64,000 nucleotides of DNA from CAG-390 sp045644325 (GTDB taxonomy: Bacteria; Bacillota; Clostridia; Oscillospirales; CAG-272). The stretch spans positions 13,608 to 77,607 of the forward strand of contig JAZRGT010000099.1 of NCBI GenBank assembly GCA_045644325.1, given 5' to 3'. The notes beneath the pieces are model-generated. The model made no database searches. It worked only from the letters and a program-made list of their open reading frames with translations, and was not told the origin of the DNA. Below, in pieces: positions 17,952 through 26,367 of this stretch. Position numbers and translations under genes: made by a program. Numbering within the stretch: position 1 is the stretch's first letter; each line of letters opens with the position of its first letter.

Positions 17952-18869
17952 TCAGTTGATTTGTTCTCTGTCGTAGGGTGTGGTCTGATAAACGAAATAA
18001 TTGAGCCAATTGGAATAAAGCAGATTTGCACAGCTTCTCCAGGTTACGATGGGGTCGAGGGTATCGTCGTCATTCGGGAAATAGTTATAAGGAATCTCGA
18101 TGGGAAGCCCCGCGTTTTTATCGCGGAGATATTCAGCTTTGAGAGTTCCGGCATCGTATTCCGAATGACCTGTAATGAAGATCTGTCTGCCGCGGTCGGT
18201 AGCGCAGGCATAGAGTCCCGCAACGGGGGATGTGGAAAGTATCTTGAGCTCGGGGCAAGCCTCTACATCCTCGATTCGCACGGTAGTATGGCGCGAATGA
18301 GGAACGAAGAATTTATCGTCAAAGCCTCTGAAAAGCATTGAGGAGCGACGGTCAACCGTGTGCTCAAAGACACCGAACAGCTTAGAATCAAGAGGATATT
18401 TCTTGATTCCGTAATGATAATAAAGTCCAGCCTGTGCACCCCAGCAGATATGGAAGGTGGAGGTTACGTTTGTCTTCGACCATTCCATAATCTCGCAGAG
18501 CTCATCCCAGTAGGTTACCTGCTCAAACGGGAGCTGTTCAACGGGCGCACCGGTTATGATCATACCGTCGTATTTCTTATGCTTGACCTCATCGAAAGTC
18601 TTATAGAAGGCAAGCATATGCTCGGCAGAGGTGTGCGTTGCCTTATGAGTAGCGGTCTGAAGGAGTTCAAGCTCTACCTGAAGTGGCGTGTTTCCTATCA
18701 GGCGCGCGATCTGAGTCTCTGTTGTGATCTTCTGCGGCATCAGATTGAGCATAAGGATATTAAGAGGTCTGATATCCTGCGTGATCGCGCGTGTCTCCGT
18801 CATAACAAAGATATTTTCGTCAAGCAGAGTCTGTGTCGCGGGAAGAAGATTGGGAATTTTGATAGGCAT
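17952..18869 (-). CDS. metA: Homoserine O-acetyltransferase, MetA type
   Basis: 305 residues, full MetA length. The nucleophile Cys lies in HICWGAQAG, the catalytic His in FVPHSRHT, and Glu in TGHSEYDAGTL. The specificity loop reads GAPVEQLPFEQV with Glu at the position (residue 111 in characterised enzymes) where Glu selects acetyl-CoA and Gly selects succinyl-CoA. It should therefore make O-acetylhomoserine despite belonging to the family often labelled succinyltransferase. The product fits the O-acetylhomoserine sulfhydrylase encoded 16 bp upstream in the same operon. Confidence 0.95.
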   Translation of the reverse strand: MPIKIPNLLPATQTLLDENIFVMTETRAITQDIRPLNILMLNLMPQKITTETQIARLIGNTPLQVELELLQTATHKATHTSAEHMLAFYKTFDEVKHKKYDGMIITGAPVEQLPFEQVTYWDELCEIMEWSKTNVTSTFHICWGAQAGLYYHYGIKKYPLDSKLFGVFEHTVDRRSSMLFRGFDDKFFVPHSRHTTVRIEDVEACPELKILSTSPVAGLYACATDRGRQIFITGHSEYDAGTLKAEYLRDKNAGLPIEIPYNYFPNDDDTLDPIVTWRSCANLLYSNWLNYFVYQTTPYDREQIN

Positions 18870-18885
18870 ATTTTACTCCTGAAAA

Positions 18886-20169
18886 TTAAGCGTTTGCAAG
18901 TGCCTGCTCGATATCGGCGATGATATCATCGATATGCTCAGTACCGACGGAAAGTCTTACAAGACCTGCGGGAATGCCTGCCGCTTCAAGCTGCTCGTCG
19001 GTGAGCTGGCGGTGGGTGGTGGATGCGGGATTGAGAACGCTCGTGCGCGAATCAGCTACGTGAACCACGATAGCAGCAAGCTTGAGGGAATCCATAAACT
19101 TGACGGCAGAATCACGGCCGCCCTTGATAACGAAGGAAACTACACCCGCGCAACCGTCGGGGAGGTACTTCTTCGCAAGGGAGTGGCGGGGATCGTTTTC
19201 AAGTCCGGGATAGGAAACGCTTTCGACCTTCTCGTGAGCCTCGAGGTACTTCGACACAGCGAGAGCGTTCGAACAATGTCTTTCCATACGAAGGTGGAGA
19301 GTCTCAAGTCCGAGGTTGAGAAGAAATGCGCTCATTGCGGTCATTGCGATACCCATATCGCGAACGAGCTGAACGCGAGCTTTGGTAACGTAAGCCATAT
19401 CATTTCCGAACTGCTTAACGTAAGCAACGCCGTGATACGAGGGATCGGGATCGTTGAGTTCGGGCCACTTTTCGGGGTTAGCGGACCAATCGAACTTACC
19501 GCCATCAACAACACAACCGCCTACAACTGTAGCGTGACCGTCCATATACTTGGTGGTGGAATGAACGATAATATCGCATCCGTGCTCGAAGGGACGGCAA
19601 AGGATGGGAGTCGGGAAGGTATTATCAACTACGAAGGGGATGCCGTTTTTGTGAGCAATTGCGGCAAATCTGTCGAAGTCGAGAACGTCGAGTGCGGGAT
19701 TTGCGATAGTCTCGCCGAAAAGCATACGGGTGTTATCATCGATAAGCGCTTCGATCTCATCGTCACTCATAGAAGAGGTTGCAAAGCGAACCTCGATGCC
19801 GAAGCGCTTGAGAGTTACTGCGAAAAGATTTACAGTTCCTCCGTAAATAGCGGCAAGAGAAACGATATTCTGCCCTGCTTTGGTGATATTGAGAACTGCA
19901 AGAAGTATAGCCGCCATACCGGACGAGGTAAGGATCGCTCCGGTGCCGCCCTCGAGATCGGTGATCTTCTTCTCTACCTCTGCAACCGTGGGGTTGGAGA
20001 TTCGGGAGTACATATGGCCGTCAGCCTTGAGGTCGAAGAGGTCTCCTACTTCTTCGGAAGAGCAGTATTTATAGGTAGTGCTCTGGTATATGGGAAGAAC
20101 GCGGGGCTCACCGTTTCCGGGGTTGTAGCCCGACTGAATGCATTTTGTTTCGATCTTGAAATCAGACAT
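18886..20169 (-). CDS. metY: O-acetylhomoserine sulfhydrylase (PLP-dependent)
   Basis: 427 residues from the ATG at 20169, which has GTGAGGATAAA upstream; an ATG seven codons earlier lacks a site. It is a Cys/Met-metabolism PLP enzyme that makes homocysteine from O-acetylhomoserine and sulfide. The PLP Lys is in HSTTKYMDGHA. The N-terminal TKCIQSGYNPGNGEPRVLPI and C-terminal SRTSVLNPASTTHRQL are typical of the O-acetylhomoserine branch (about 425 residues, longer than cystathionine gamma-synthase). It forms a two-gene operon with metA. Confidence 0.95.
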   Translation of the reverse strand: MSDFKIETKCIQSGYNPGNGEPRVLPIYQSTTYKYCSSEEVGDLFDLKADGHMYSRISNPTVAEVEKKITDLEGGTGAILTSSGMAAILLAVLNITKAGQNIVSLAAIYGGTVNLFAVTLKRFGIEVRFATSSMSDDEIEALIDDNTRMLFGETIANPALDVLDFDRFAAIAHKNGIPFVVDNTFPTPILCRPFEHGCDIIVHSTTKYMDGHATVVGGCVVDGGKFDWSANPEKWPELNDPDPSYHGVAYVKQFGNDMAYVTKARVQLVRDMGIAMTAMSAFLLNLGLETLHLRMERHCSNALAVSKYLEAHEKVESVSYPGLENDPRHSLAKKYLPDGCAGVVSFVIKGGRDSAVKFMDSLKLAAIVVHVADSRTSVLNPASTTHRQLTDEQLEAAGIPAGLVRLSVGTEHIDDIIADIEQALANA

Positions 20170-20219
20170 TTTATCCTCACTTTCGCGCAAAATCGCGCAA
20201 ACAACATTATTTCACAGTA

Positions 20220-20248
20220 ATTATATCACAAAGAATAACAAATTTCAA
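20220..20248 (-). promoter_or_regulatory. Sigma-A promoter of metY-metA
   Basis: Minus strand TTGAAA and TATAAT with 17-bp spacing. The leader to the metY start is only about 45 nt, too short for a SAM riboswitch or T-box. Confidence 0.7.
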
Positions 20249-20263
20249 TAGAAAATACAAAAA

Positions 20264-20291
20264 ATCCTTCTCCGCAGATACGGAGAAGGAT
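20264..20291 (-). terminator. Terminator after dpaB
   Basis: ATCCTTCTCCG pairs with CGGAGAAGGAT, followed on the minus strand by TTTTTTGTATTTTC. Confidence 0.88.
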
Positions 20292-20296
20292 CGGTT

Positions 20297-20863
20297 TCAG
20301 TTCAGAAACAACGGACGGAGCTGTTCCCCTCGCAAGGCAGCGTAGAAGGAGTCTCCGAGCTTGCTGAAATCGCAGACGAGCGAATTCGGCTTTTTCTCCG
20401 GATCGTCCTGCGTAAGCGGAACAAAATAAATGCTTTTACGCTTTTGCATTGCGTTAAGATTTGAAAGATTTGCGGATAGACCGTCGTTCGTCGCGAGCGC
20501 GATCAGTAGAGGTCGGTCGCAACGCAGATGTGCCTTTGCCGCCATTGTGACGGGTGTGTCGGTGATTCCGAGTGCCAGTTTTGCGAGAGTGTTTCCCGTA
20601 CAGGGGCAGATTATAAGCAAGTCGAGCTTTTCCTTGGGACCTAGCGGCTCGGCGTCCGCGATCGTTTTTATGACGTCTCTGCCGCAGATCGATTCGATTT
20701 TTATAATATGATCTGCCGCCGCGCCGAAGCGCGTGTCTACAGACGATGCGTTGAAGCTCATGATCGGAACTATTTCGTGTCCGATATCAACGAGTCGCTT
20801 TAGTTGCTCCATTGACTGAGCGAACGTGCAGAATGAACCGCAAAATGCAAATCCTATCTTCAA
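20297..20863 (-). CDS. dpaB: Dipicolinate synthase subunit B
   Basis: 188 residues, flavoprotein-like fold. The N-terminal KIGFAFCGSFCTFAQSMEQL and the middle LIICPCTGNTLAKLALGITDTPVT (in two halves) are highly characteristic of DpaB/SpoVFB. With DpaA it oxidises dihydrodipicolinate to dipicolinic acid, the calcium-chelating compound of the spore core. The gene overlaps dpaA by 4 bp and is followed by a strong terminator. It shows that the organism is, or descends from, an endospore former. Confidence 0.95.
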   Translation of the reverse strand: MKIGFAFCGSFCTFAQSMEQLKRLVDIGHEIVPIMSFNASSVDTRFGAAADHIIKIESICGRDVIKTIADAEPLGPKEKLDLLIICPCTGNTLAKLALGITDTPVTMAAKAHLRCDRPLLIALATNDGLSANLSNLNAMQKRKSIYFVPLTQDDPEKKPNSLVCDFSKLGDSFYAALRGEQLRPLFLN

Positions 20864-21762
20864 GTTATCCCCTCGCTTTCAAAGAGCTCGTCGAGCACAT
20901 CTGCAATGATCGTGCCGGCACTTTCCGGTGCGTATTTACCAGGAAGCGAAAGTGCCCACACGGCTTCTATACCTCTGTCCCTCGCGGCGGCAAAATCCAC
21001 ACCTCCCGGAACTGAGGCGAGGTCAACGAAAAGTATTCTTTTATCAGTAGCGTTCAGAACCTCGACGTCAAATATTACCGAAGGGACGGTGTTGAATATC
21101 ACGTCACAGCATTCGCGGCTGAGTATTTTGTCAAGTCCTCTGCGCGGTGCGTTTTCTGATATTTTCAAGGTTCGGTATCCGAAGGAAGCGGCTTCTGCAA
21201 GCTGACCGCAGTTTCTCGCCGCAACAGTCACCTCTGCTCCTATTCGCGCCAGCAGGTAGGAAAGCATTTTTCCTATCCTTCCGTACCCTACAACGGCGGC
21301 GCGGCATCCGCGTACGGTTCTGCTCATTTTCTGCATTGCGATCGATACCGCGCCCTCGGCTGTAGGCTCTGCATTTCGAATACGAAGGCTTTCCGAATCA
21401 AAATAGTCGATCACGCGTTTGTTATGCAATTCCGCAAACATTTTTATCGAATCCTCAAACCGACCGCCGAAAACGGGTACCTCGGTGAAATTCAAAAGTG
21501 TTATGATCTTTAATTTATCGTCCTCATTACCGTACGAGCAATTTATATTAAGTCCATCCGAAGATGCAGGAAGGGGAAGGATCACAGCATCGGCACCGCG
21601 CACAGCATCCCTCCAATCCCTGCATCTGACGCCTCCGCCTATCCCCATTTCCCTACCGAGTCCCCAAACGGCGCACTCGTATCCGCGCGCGGAAAGTGCC
21701 GCGGCGAGGTAGCCCTGACGTGCGTCACCGCCGAGCAAAGCAAGCTTGATATCTCTTTCCAT
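20860..21762 (-). CDS. dpaA: Dipicolinate synthase subunit A
   Basis: 300 residues. An N-terminal LLGGDARQGYLAAAL motif starts the DpaA-specific domain; a Rossmann NADP-binding motif VVGYGRIGKML begins at about residue 155. LFVDLASVPGGVDF and ALSLPGKYAPESAG near the C-terminus are family signatures. It is the catalytic partner of DpaB in spore dipicolinate synthesis, acting in the mother cell. A sequence matching a sigma-K promoter lies about 35-60 bp upstream, in line with late mother-cell expression. Confidence 0.95.
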   Translation of the reverse strand: MERDIKLALLGGDARQGYLAAALSARGYECAVWGLGREMGIGGGVRCRDWRDAVRGADAVILPLPASSDGLNINCSYGNEDDKLKIITLLNFTEVPVFGGRFEDSIKMFAELHNKRVIDYFDSESLRIRNAEPTAEGAVSIAMQKMSRTVRGCRAAVVGYGRIGKMLSYLLARIGAEVTVAARNCGQLAEAASFGYRTLKISENAPRRGLDKILSRECCDVIFNTVPSVIFDVEVLNATDKRILFVDLASVPGGVDFAAARDRGIEAVWALSLPGKYAPESAGTIIADVLDELFESEGIT

Positions 21763-21796
21763 CAGTTGATCCTCATAAATTAAGGTTTTATACTAC

Positions 21797-21823
21797 ATAA
21801 TATGACAAATCAAAGAAAGATGT
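21797..21823 (-). promoter_or_regulatory. Candidate sigma-K promoter of dpaAB
   Basis: Minus strand AC, then 17 bp, then CATATTAT, matching the sigma-K consensus (AC, 16-17 bp, CATANNNT). It lies about 35-60 bp before dpaA. No good sigma-A pair was seen in this short gap. Confidence 0.45.
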
Positions 21824-21825
21824 GA

Positions 21826-21855
21826 AGAACCCGAAAGCCTGCGCTTTCGGGTTCT
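21826..21855 (-). terminator. Hairpin after birA (putative terminator)
   Basis: AGAACCCGAAAGC pairs with GCTTTCGGGTTCT immediately after the birA stop. The following minus-strand sequence TCACATCTTT is a weak U-tract. Confidence 0.6.
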
Positions 21856-21860
21856 GTTAA

Positions 21861-22583
21861 TTATAAAATTATAAGACCTGCGGTGGTATTCGTGAATTCG
21901 GGGCGTTTGCCCTCTACCGAGAATATCAGCGAAAAATCAGAGGCAATGCTCACAGCAGTACCGCATCTTCCGTCCGGGAGCATAATACTTCTGCCGGGGG
22001 TGGTGCAGTATTTGCAATAGTCGCTGTAAAGCTTATCGGGCACGACCTCGGGAAGGTGATTGCAGAGGCGATCGGCGATCTCGATCATCAGTCGTTCCGT
22101 ATCAACGGGGTCAAGTCCGAGAGTCGTCACTCTGCCGCGAAGCTCGTCGGGCATATCAGCATATCCCGTATTGATTCCAAAGCCGATGCGAATCGCTGTC
22201 AGCTTGCCTTCCTTTACGGTAACTGCGGTTAAAACTCCACCGTACTTTTTGCCGTCGAGCTGAAGATCGTTAACCCATTTGATTCCGAGTCGCTGATCAA
22301 AATCCGAACAGGCATCAAGCACCGCGTCGGTTATCGTAACCGTGGAGAAAGGTCCGAGCTTAGAGGAAAACGCGGGCTCGCAGACATCTGCGTATTCTCC
22401 GACGAGAAGAAGAGTTGCGTAGATACCGTTATCCTTCGGTGAATAAAAGGTATGAGTGCCTTGCCCCTTGCCTGCGGTTTGCTCGCGAGCTGTAAAGAGA
22501 TACGCACCGTCAGAAAGCTCCTTCATTCGTCTTCCCGCTTCCGCAAAGGTAGAGTCTATGGTATCAAATCTGAATATTTCCAT
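21861..22583 (-). CDS. birA: Biotin--[acetyl-CoA carboxylase] ligase
   Basis: 240 residues, the short monofunctional form without an N-terminal HTH repressor domain. The biotin-binding motif region AGKGQGTHTFYSPKDNGIYA and KWVNDLQLDGKKYGGVL are diagnostic. It attaches biotin to carrier-domain lysines, so the genome must contain a biotinylated protein somewhere. It is downstream of the nucleoside transporter permease by 3 bp and may be co-transcribed with it. Confidence 0.93.
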   Translation of the reverse strand: MEIFRFDTIDSTFAEAGRRMKELSDGAYLFTAREQTAGKGQGTHTFYSPKDNGIYATLLLVGEYADVCEPAFSSKLGPFSTVTITDAVLDACSDFDQRLGIKWVNDLQLDGKKYGGVLTAVTVKEGKLTAIRIGFGINTGYADMPDELRGRVTTLGLDPVDTERLMIEIADRLCNHLPEVVPDKLYSDYCKYCTTPGRSIMLPDGRCGTAVSIASDFSLIFSVEGKRPEFTNTTAGLIIL

Positions 22584-22586
22584 ATA

Positions 22587-23576
22587 TTATCTTTCCTCTC
22601 GGAAATAGGACTGACCGAGTGCTGCGGGAGGCTGATGCTCGCGCTTCTTACGGGAACTTGTGAATACGAGAACGATGATGGTTACAAGGTACGGGAGCAT
22701 CTTGATAAGCTCCTTGGTGCTTCCAGAGAGACCGGAAATAAATACGCTCGCGATATAAAGTCCGCCGAAAATATAGGACGAGAGAATTGCGCTTTTGGGT
22801 TTCCAGAGAGCGAAAATAACGATTGCGATAGCAAGCCATCCGCGGTCGCCGAAGCCATTGTTTGTCCACGCGCCCGTGGTATAATCCATAACGAAGTAAA
22901 GTCCGCCAAGTCCCGCGATAGCGCCGCCGACACAGGTTGCAACATACTTATAGAGTGCTACGTTGATTCCCGCGGCATCCGCAGTTGCGGGGTTTTCACC
23001 GATAGCGCGGAGATGAAGTCCGTGACGTGTATTGTCCAGGAAACGCTGTGCAAGAATCGCAATAATAATAGCAAGATAAACGAGGAATCCAAATGAGAAG
23101 AAGGTCTCCCCAACGATGCCGAGCTCCGAAAGATACGGAATCTTGGTCTTGTATGCGTTGCCGGTGATGTAGAGGGAGATCGAGCCGGTCTCGCCGAAGA
23201 ACTTAAGGAGAGAGCCGCCGTAGAAGTTACCGAGACCTACACCGAGAGTGGTCAGCGCAAGACCGACGACATTCTGATTTGCCTTAAGAGTAATGGTAAG
23301 GAAACTGTAAATAAATGCGATGAAGACAGAACCGAGGATCGACGCCAAGAGAGAAATGACGACACAGAGGATCGGTATGGGCTCTGAGCAGAAATGCTCG
23401 TAGAGATATCCACCGATGATGCCCGAGATACCGCCAATATACATAATACCGGGGATACCGAGGTTGAGATTACCGCTCTTTTCGGTAATTATCTCACCCG
23501 TTGCACCGAAAAGAAGAGGGGTGCCCTGAACTATAGCCGCGGCGATAAACGCCATGATCTTTGCAAAAATGTCCAT
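22587..23576 (-). CDS. Nucleoside-type ABC transporter permease (NupQ-like)
   Basis: 329 residues, about nine TM helices. The N-terminal GEIITEKSGNLNLGIPGIMYIGG and the internal GENPATADAAGINV belong to the BPD_transp_2 permease family that pairs with BMP-type binding proteins (NupOPQ-BmpA). It forms one half of the membrane channel. It overlaps the preceding permease gene by one base and is followed closely by birA. Confidence 0.92.
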   Translation of the reverse strand: MDIFAKIMAFIAAAIVQGTPLLFGATGEIITEKSGNLNLGIPGIMYIGGISGIIGGYLYEHFCSEPIPILCVVISLLASILGSVFIAFIYSFLTITLKANQNVVGLALTTLGVGLGNFYGGSLLKFFGETGSISLYITGNAYKTKIPYLSELGIVGETFFSFGFLVYLAIIIAILAQRFLDNTRHGLHLRAIGENPATADAAGINVALYKYVATCVGGAIAGLGGLYFVMDYTTGAWTNNGFGDRGWLAIAIVIFALWKPKSAILSSYIFGGLYIASVFISGLSGSTKELIKMLPYLVTIIVLVFTSSRKKREHQPPAALGQSYFREER

Positions 23577-24691
23577 TATTCAGCCTTCTCCTTTCTATTT
23601 TTTTTACGGAAGTGAATCTGATAATTTACGAAGAAATCGCTGGAAACGATAAAGAGGATGATAATTCCGGTGAGAACCTCGCCGACGCTCGAGTTAAGTC
23701 CGAGGTTCGACGCGATCTCGTTAGCACCCTTCTGCAGGAAGCATACGAGGATCGAGGAGAATATCATAGTAATGGGGTTGAACTTTGACATCCAGGAAAC
23801 CATGATAGCGGTAAAGCCGTTACCTCCTACCGCACTCGAGTTGATAGAGTGGTCAGTTCCTGCCGCGAGGATCCATCCCATAACGCCGCAGAGCGCACCC
23901 GAGATGAGAACGGTACGGATGATTACCTTTTTAACGTTGATACCGATATATCGCGCGGTATTTTCGCTTTCACCAACAACTGCTATCTCATAGCCCTGCT
24001 TGCTCTTTTTGAGATAGATATATATAGCAGCTGTAAGGAAAGCGACGATGAGGATGTTCAGAAGATATTTCTGACCAAGGATTGTGGGGAACCAACCGTT
24101 CTGAGTGTTTGAATTGACAAGTCCGAGAACCATTGATCCGCTGGGAACCCAATACATGATGAGAAGCGAAACAAGCTGTGCAGCAACATAGTTCATCATA
24201 AGAGTAAAGAGGGTTTCATTGGTATTCCAGATAGCCTTGAAGAATCCGGGAATGCCCGCCCACACTGCGCCCGCAACGATACTTGCGAAAAGCGAAATAA
24301 TGATAAGAAGCCAGGAAGGAAGCGAATCACCGATATAGATCATACAAGCGATGCTCGCAAGCATGCCGATAAGCACCTGACCCTCAGCACCCGTGTTCCA
24401 GAAGCGCATCTTGAAAGCGGGAGTAACTGCAAGTGAAATTCCGAGGAGGATGGCTGACGCCTGAAGGAGATTCCAGATCTTTCTGGGTGAGCCAAAGCTT
24501 CCCATAAACATTGCGCTGAAAACCTTGAGAGGATTTTCGTTTGTGAGCAATATAGTCAGTATTGCACAAAATACTATGCCTACAAGAATAACGATAGACT
24601 TGATCAGCATCTGCTTTGATTTGGGCATCTCGCCTCTTTTCGTGATATACACGAGAGGCTCTTTGTGAGTCTTGTAATTATTCTTCATCAC
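23576..24691 (-). CDS. Nucleoside-type ABC transporter permease (NupP-like)
   Basis: 371 residues. A cytoplasmic N-terminal stretch of about 25 residues is followed by eight or nine TM helices. FWNTGAEGQVLIGMLAS, NETLFTLMMNYVAAQL and VGESENTARYIGINVKK are typical of BPD_transp_2 permeases of BMP transporters. It pairs with the permease encoded downstream. The gene overlaps the ATPase gene by 14 bp. Confidence 0.92.
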   Translation of the reverse strand: MMKNNYKTHKEPLVYITKRGEMPKSKQMLIKSIVILVGIVFCAILTILLTNENPLKVFSAMFMGSFGSPRKIWNLLQASAILLGISLAVTPAFKMRFWNTGAEGQVLIGMLASIACMIYIGDSLPSWLLIIISLFASIVAGAVWAGIPGFFKAIWNTNETLFTLMMNYVAAQLVSLLIMYWVPSGSMVLGLVNSNTQNGWFPTILGQKYLLNILIVAFLTAAIYIYLKKSKQGYEIAVVGESENTARYIGINVKKVIIRTVLISGALCGVMGWILAAGTDHSINSSAVGGNGFTAIMVSWMSKFNPITMIFSSILVCFLQKGANEIASNLGLNSSVGEVLTGIIILFIVSSDFFVNYQIHFRKKNRKEKAE

Positions 24692-26222
24692 GCTTCTCCT
24701 CCCATCTGTCAGTTTTAGTCATAAGATAACCAACCTCATTCTTGGTGGCGGTTCTGCCATCGAGAACACCCGTGATTCTACCGCCTCCAATGACCATAAT
24801 GCGGTCGCAAAGGTCAAGAAGCACGTCAAGGTCCTCGCCTACGAAAATAACTGCTACGCCCTTTTTCTTCTGATCGTTGAGCAGATCGTAAATGAGGTAC
24901 GAGGAATTTATATCGAGACCTCGAACGGGGTACGCCGCCATAAGAAGTGTGGGCGACGAGGAAATTTCACGACCAAGCAAGATCTTCTGAACGTTACCGC
25001 CCGAAAGACGGCGAACGGGAGTCTCAGCGTCGGGTGTTGCGACCTCAAGCTCCTTGATGATCTTTTGAGCAAGCTCCTCGGGGCCGTGCTTGTCAACGAA
25101 TACCGATTTGCCTCGGCGGTAGCTTCGGAGCATCATATTGTCAATAACGCTCATATTACCGACGAGTCCCATTCCGAGTCTGTCCTCGGGGACGAAGGAA
25201 AGACGAACGCCGAGCTCACGGATCTCAAGCGGGGTTTTATCGCGGAGCTCCTCCGCCTGTCCGTTTTTAGGGTTATTATAGACGATTGAGCCGCTGTCGA
25301 GCTTCTGAAGTCCTGCGATAGCCTCGAGGAGCTCGCGCTGACCGCTTCCTGCGATACCCGCGATACCGAGTATTTCGCCCGAACGCGCCGTGAAGCTGAC
25401 GTTGTCAAGAAGCTTGATGCCGTCTCGGTTTCTGCAATCAATATTTTTAACAACCAATCTATCCTGCGGGTCAACGGGGTCGGGACGGTCGATATTGAGC
25501 TCGACCTTCTTACCGACCATCATTTCGGTCAGGATATTTTCGTCCGCATCGCAAGTATCGATAGTTCCTACGTATTCACCGTGACGGAGAACGGCAACTC
25601 TGTCGGAAAGATCGAGAACCTCGTGCAGCTTGTGGGTGATAATGATTATCGCCTTGCCATCGTCACGCATTCTGCGAAGGACGTTGAAAAGCTTGCGGGT
25701 CTCCTGAGGTGTGAGAACGGCAGTCGGCTCATCAAGAATGAGGATATCTGCGCCTCTGTAGAGCACCTTGATGATCTCGACAGTCTGCTTTTCAGATACA
25801 GACATTTCGTATATTTTTTTAGAGGGAACAATATCAAATCCGTACTTTGCGCTTATGGTAGCGACCTTCAATGAAGCAGATCTGATATCGAATTTACCTC
25901 GCTTTCCTAGTCCAAGAACGATATTTTCAGCAGCGGTAAAAAGATCTACCAGCTTGAAATGCTGATGGATCATACCGATCTTATAATTAAATGCGTCGTG
26001 AGGTGAATTTATGGATACCTCTTTGCCGCCTATAAGAATCTGACCTTCATCGGGATGGTAAATACCCGAGATCATATTCATAAGCGTAGTTTTACCGCTT
26101 CCGTTTTCACCGAGAAGCGAAAGTATCTCACCGTTGCGGACCGTGAGATTGACGTTGCTGTTGGCAACAACGCTTCCGAATCGCTTTGTAATTCCGCGGA
26201 GTTCTATTGCTACGTTGTTCAT
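24678..26222 (-). CDS. Nucleoside-type ABC transporter ATP-binding protein, two ABC domains (NupO-like)
   Basis: 514 residues with two tandem ABC domains, as in ribose/nucleoside importers. The first has Walker A GENGSGKTT, the signature MSVSEKQTVEI and Walker B ILILDEPTAVL. The second has a variant Walker A GIAGSGQRE, the signature LSGGNVQKILLGREI and a weak Walker B (TLLMAAYPVRGLD). One consensus and one degenerate site is normal in this family. It energises import of nucleosides or purine bases, judged by the guanine riboswitch upstream. Confidence 0.94.
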   Translation of the reverse strand: MNNVAIELRGITKRFGSVVANSNVNLTVRNGEILSLLGENGSGKTTLMNMISGIYHPDEGQILIGGKEVSINSPHDAFNYKIGMIHQHFKLVDLFTAAENIVLGLGKRGKFDIRSASLKVATISAKYGFDIVPSKKIYEMSVSEKQTVEIIKVLYRGADILILDEPTAVLTPQETRKLFNVLRRMRDDGKAIIIITHKLHEVLDLSDRVAVLRHGEYVGTIDTCDADENILTEMMVGKKVELNIDRPDPVDPQDRLVVKNIDCRNRDGIKLLDNVSFTARSGEILGIAGIAGSGQRELLEAIAGLQKLDSGSIVYNNPKNGQAEELRDKTPLEIRELGVRLSFVPEDRLGMGLVGNMSVIDNMMLRSYRRGKSVFVDKHGPEELAQKIIKELEVATPDAETPVRRLSGGNVQKILLGREISSSPTLLMAAYPVRGLDINSSYLIYDLLNDQKKKGVAVIFVGEDLDVLLDLCDRIMVIGGGRITGVLDGRTATKNEVGYLMTKTDRWEEKRDEE

Positions 26223-26311
26223 TGAGCCTTCCCTTTCATTAGCAAGTTTACAAAACTTTTATCCCAAAGCAGAACATATTATGCTCTCGGATAAAAATTC
26301 CGTATAGATAA

Positions 26312-26355
26312 AAACGCCCATAGGGATGTCGAGAAATTCGACATCCCCTATAGGC
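26312..26355 (-). terminator. Intra-operon hairpin between bmpA and the ATPase gene
   Basis: On the minus strand GCCTATAGGGGATGTCGA pairs with TCGACATCCCTATGGGC, followed by GTTTTTATC. It lies between the binding-protein gene and the transporter ATPase gene and should partly terminate transcription, giving more binding protein than transporter. Confidence 0.8.
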
Positions 26356-26367
26356 TTTAAGGTAAAA

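Noticed and set aside
18934..20220. 428-residue open frame on the plus strand
   Set aside because: Antisense to metY, which has full PLP-enzyme motifs.
20170..20296. SAM riboswitch or T-box before metY-metA
   Set aside because: The sigma-A promoter leaves a leader of only about 45 nt and no conserved SAM or T-box elements are visible.
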